Shown here: positions 62,501 through 64,000 of the stretch, piece by piece | Layout of the letters: the number at the start of each line of letters is the position of its first letter | How positions within the stretch are numbered: position 1 is the stretch's first letter | Notes under the pieces: generated by a model | Seen by the model: only the letters and a program-made list of their open reading frames with translations | What the model was told of the DNA's origin: nothing | The model's database searches: none | Translations under genes and position numbers: made by a program | Source of the DNA: Pocillopora verrucosa | Lineage: Eukaryota > Cnidaria > Anthozoa > Scleractinia > Pocilloporidae | Direction: 5' to 3' | Assembly (NCBI RefSeq): GCF_036669915.1 | Contig: NC_089325.1 | Span: 8,324,359 to 8,388,358 of the forward strand | Length of the DNA stretch: 64,000 bases

Positions 62501-62972
62501 TACCTTGTACAGTTATAGTGTAATGTTTAGGCAGAGGAGAGCTTTTTGTCGCAATGTTTATTGCTGTTTTACCACCACGAATGCCGCAAAAACAGCTTTG
62601 ATTTCCACCTGAAGCATTTCCCTTCACTAGTTGATCCAAAAGACGCTGCACTGGTTTCAATAAGGCGATTTCATCTTCGGCAATTCGAGATAATTTTTCG
62701 GCATCTTTTTGCATGACGGTGGCTAGATTTTTCTTTTCATTAGAGGTGTTTAAATCGAGTGTTAATTTGTAAATCAGAGAATCGATCTGACTCTTTGCGC
62801 GGTACACCTCTCCATGCTTGGTTGGCTGTGTCTTACGAGACGGACTCTTCGCGATTATCAATTGTGACTGGTTTAAAAATAACAATAAAAGGATCAAGGA
62901 AGCGATGATGCTTAGTTTGGGCTCCATTCGATGGCGGTGGGATTTGGTGTTTAGTTCAAGTTTGCGCTTCAT
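59572..62972 (-). CDS. Secreted/anchored fibrinogen-like protein with lectin-like domain, apparent 1-base frameshift
   Basis: Three exons: 62972-62504, 61591-60202 and 59829-59572. The ATG at 62972 gives a basic N terminus before a hydrophobic helix (IIASLILLLLFLNQSQLIIA). The ATG at 62927 is an alternative start that makes it a normal signal peptide. A helical, coiled-coil-like region (about residues 60-120) and CFCGIRGG follow. A jelly-roll, concanavalin-like segment starts near FYDDFTSPALKKDW. The C terminus is fibrinogen-like (CKQIHDASLANNKPRVKNGV, TYCDMANGGWTLVGKI, then conserved Cys and Trp). The frame breaks near 61019-61026: the upstream frame ends CPYNTFTLR-stop, and the downstream frame resumes with PQRNNKDGGWKY. 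One extra base restores 705 residues in all. Extracellular lectin-like or matrix roles are known for fibrinogen-related proteins, and similar ones occur in coral skeletal matrix; a specific role here is inference. Confidence 0.8.
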
Positions 62973-64000
62973 ATGCCTCTCTTATTGTGACCTCTGAGAT
63001 AATTTAAGCCCAAAAACTTAAAGTTTGCATGTTATTTTTCGTGCATTGAATGTTTGCTTAAGGTATTTAACAGAAGAATCAAACTGTCGGTAGGGGTCAT
63101 TTGTCATTGTTTATAAAACAGAAGTTGTGTGACAACTACATCGAGATCTTCCATTTTGAAAAATTTAAATCCTACTGGAAAGGGGGTGATACTAACTTGA
63201 TCTTAAGTGTGTTTCTTTTCTGTTTGTATCAGCTTAGCTAAGTTCAGCCCCGGGCTGGTTAAACTACTCCTTTGAGCTTAGAATATTGCTTTACAATTAT
63301 AGATTCGCTTTCTTTCAAAGAATCAATAGATTCATGAATAGATGTCAAAAATCTTGCGCGGGGTGTATGTAAATTCAGTTTATGACAGTAGTTTAAGATA
63401 GGTGAATAAAATATTTTTCTGCCACGTGAACTTTAATACTGTTTTTCTTTCTGTTGTAAAAAAAAAATGGGGAAATAGGCAAGTCGTTTCTCCGTTTATT
63501 TATTCACAGAATGTTCCTCGCATCTGCCTCCGTTCGTCTGAAAAGCAGCAAAGATATTACGCCTGTTCTTATTTTCACGACGATCGGAATCATAGCAATA
63601 AGTCTCACGAATCGGTTTCGTAGAGACGTCTTTGGTTTAGTAATCTAAATCGTAAACAATTCGTACAACTATCGGACACTGGGTAAGATGTACCTCGGTG
63701 TATAAAGCTGTCCACACCACCTAGATAAGATACAGCTATCTAAAATGTCTACAGCAGATAAGAGTATTCACGATTTTTTACAGTACATAATAGTATCTAC
63801 GCTGTCTGTAGTATATTCAAGTCATTCAGCTATCTGCAGTGTGGATGGCTGTACCTGCTATAGACTTCCTCTAGACTGTGTTGATTGGTCATTAGTGGTC
63901 ATAATTGACTGTAGCATATACGAACAATATTTTCAGTCACTGTTTTTATATGAAGTATATACCAAGACAGCTCAATGGCACCATCTTAACTGTGGTTTGG
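62973..64000. other. Upstream region of fibrinogen-like gene; no coding gene seen
   Basis: Contains the presumed promoter of the minus-strand fibrinogen-like gene at its left end and an imperfect palindrome near 63708-63852. The open frame at 63402-63623 has no recognisable features. Confidence 0.45.
63708..63852. repeat. Imperfect palindrome, MITE-like
   Basis: The left arm begins GTCCACACCACCTAGATA. The right arm, read in reverse complement, gives ATCCACACTGCAGATA, and further in, CTACAG and AGTATT segments also match across the centre. The two halves could form a long mismatched hairpin. No coding capacity or target duplication was identified. Confidence 0.4.

Overview
The window is nuclear DNA of an animal, most likely an anthozoan cnidarian and probably a stony coral or close relative. 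It is AT-rich, its genes are split by GT-AG introns of a few hundred bases to about 3 kb, and the gene content is metazoan: a seven-Ig receptor tyrosine kinase, an LMO7/LIMCH1-type CH+LIM protein, a BTB-Kelch protein, UTP18, and a fibrinogen-like secreted protein of a kind known from coral secretomes. Taxonomy is inferred from gene content only. No bacterial, viral or CRISPR features were seen.

Layout. 1-2134 has no recognised gene. 2135-14669 (minus) is a 15-exon receptor tyrosine kinase whose exons join without a frame error into a 1291-residue protein (signal peptide, seven Ig domains, one membrane helix, kinase, tyrosine-rich tail). Head-to-head with it, 483 bp away, is an intronless BTB-Kelch gene (15153-16966, plus) with one apparent 1-base frameshift. 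17884-20027 (minus) may hold a short unrecognised gene. 21161-36111 (plus) is a 2178-residue CH...LIM protein with seven tandem in-phase repeat exons and a 4.9-kb exon carrying six repeats around MPWRKEV.

37712-38263 (minus) is a single-exon cysteine-rich ORF, followed by a MITE-like repeat (38705-39087). 40443-43465 and 45364-47902 (both plus) are two small secreted-protein genes made of phase-1 exons, several only 21-54 nt long. I recognise neither family; together they are the best candidates here for something undescribed. 49697-52431 (minus) is an F-box/LRR gene, head-to-head (336 bp) with UTP18 (52768-58577, plus), a U3 snoRNP component. 59572-62972 (minus) is a secreted or membrane-anchored protein with coiled coil, lectin-like fold and fibrinogen-like C terminus; it also has an apparent 1-base frameshift. 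The last kilobase holds an imperfect palindrome.

The genes do not form a pathway; this is an ordinary animal gene neighbourhood. Exon models were built by hand from splice-site consensus and reading-phase continuity. All multi-exon models given as firm close to a whole number of codons, two of them only after allowing for the single-base shifts.
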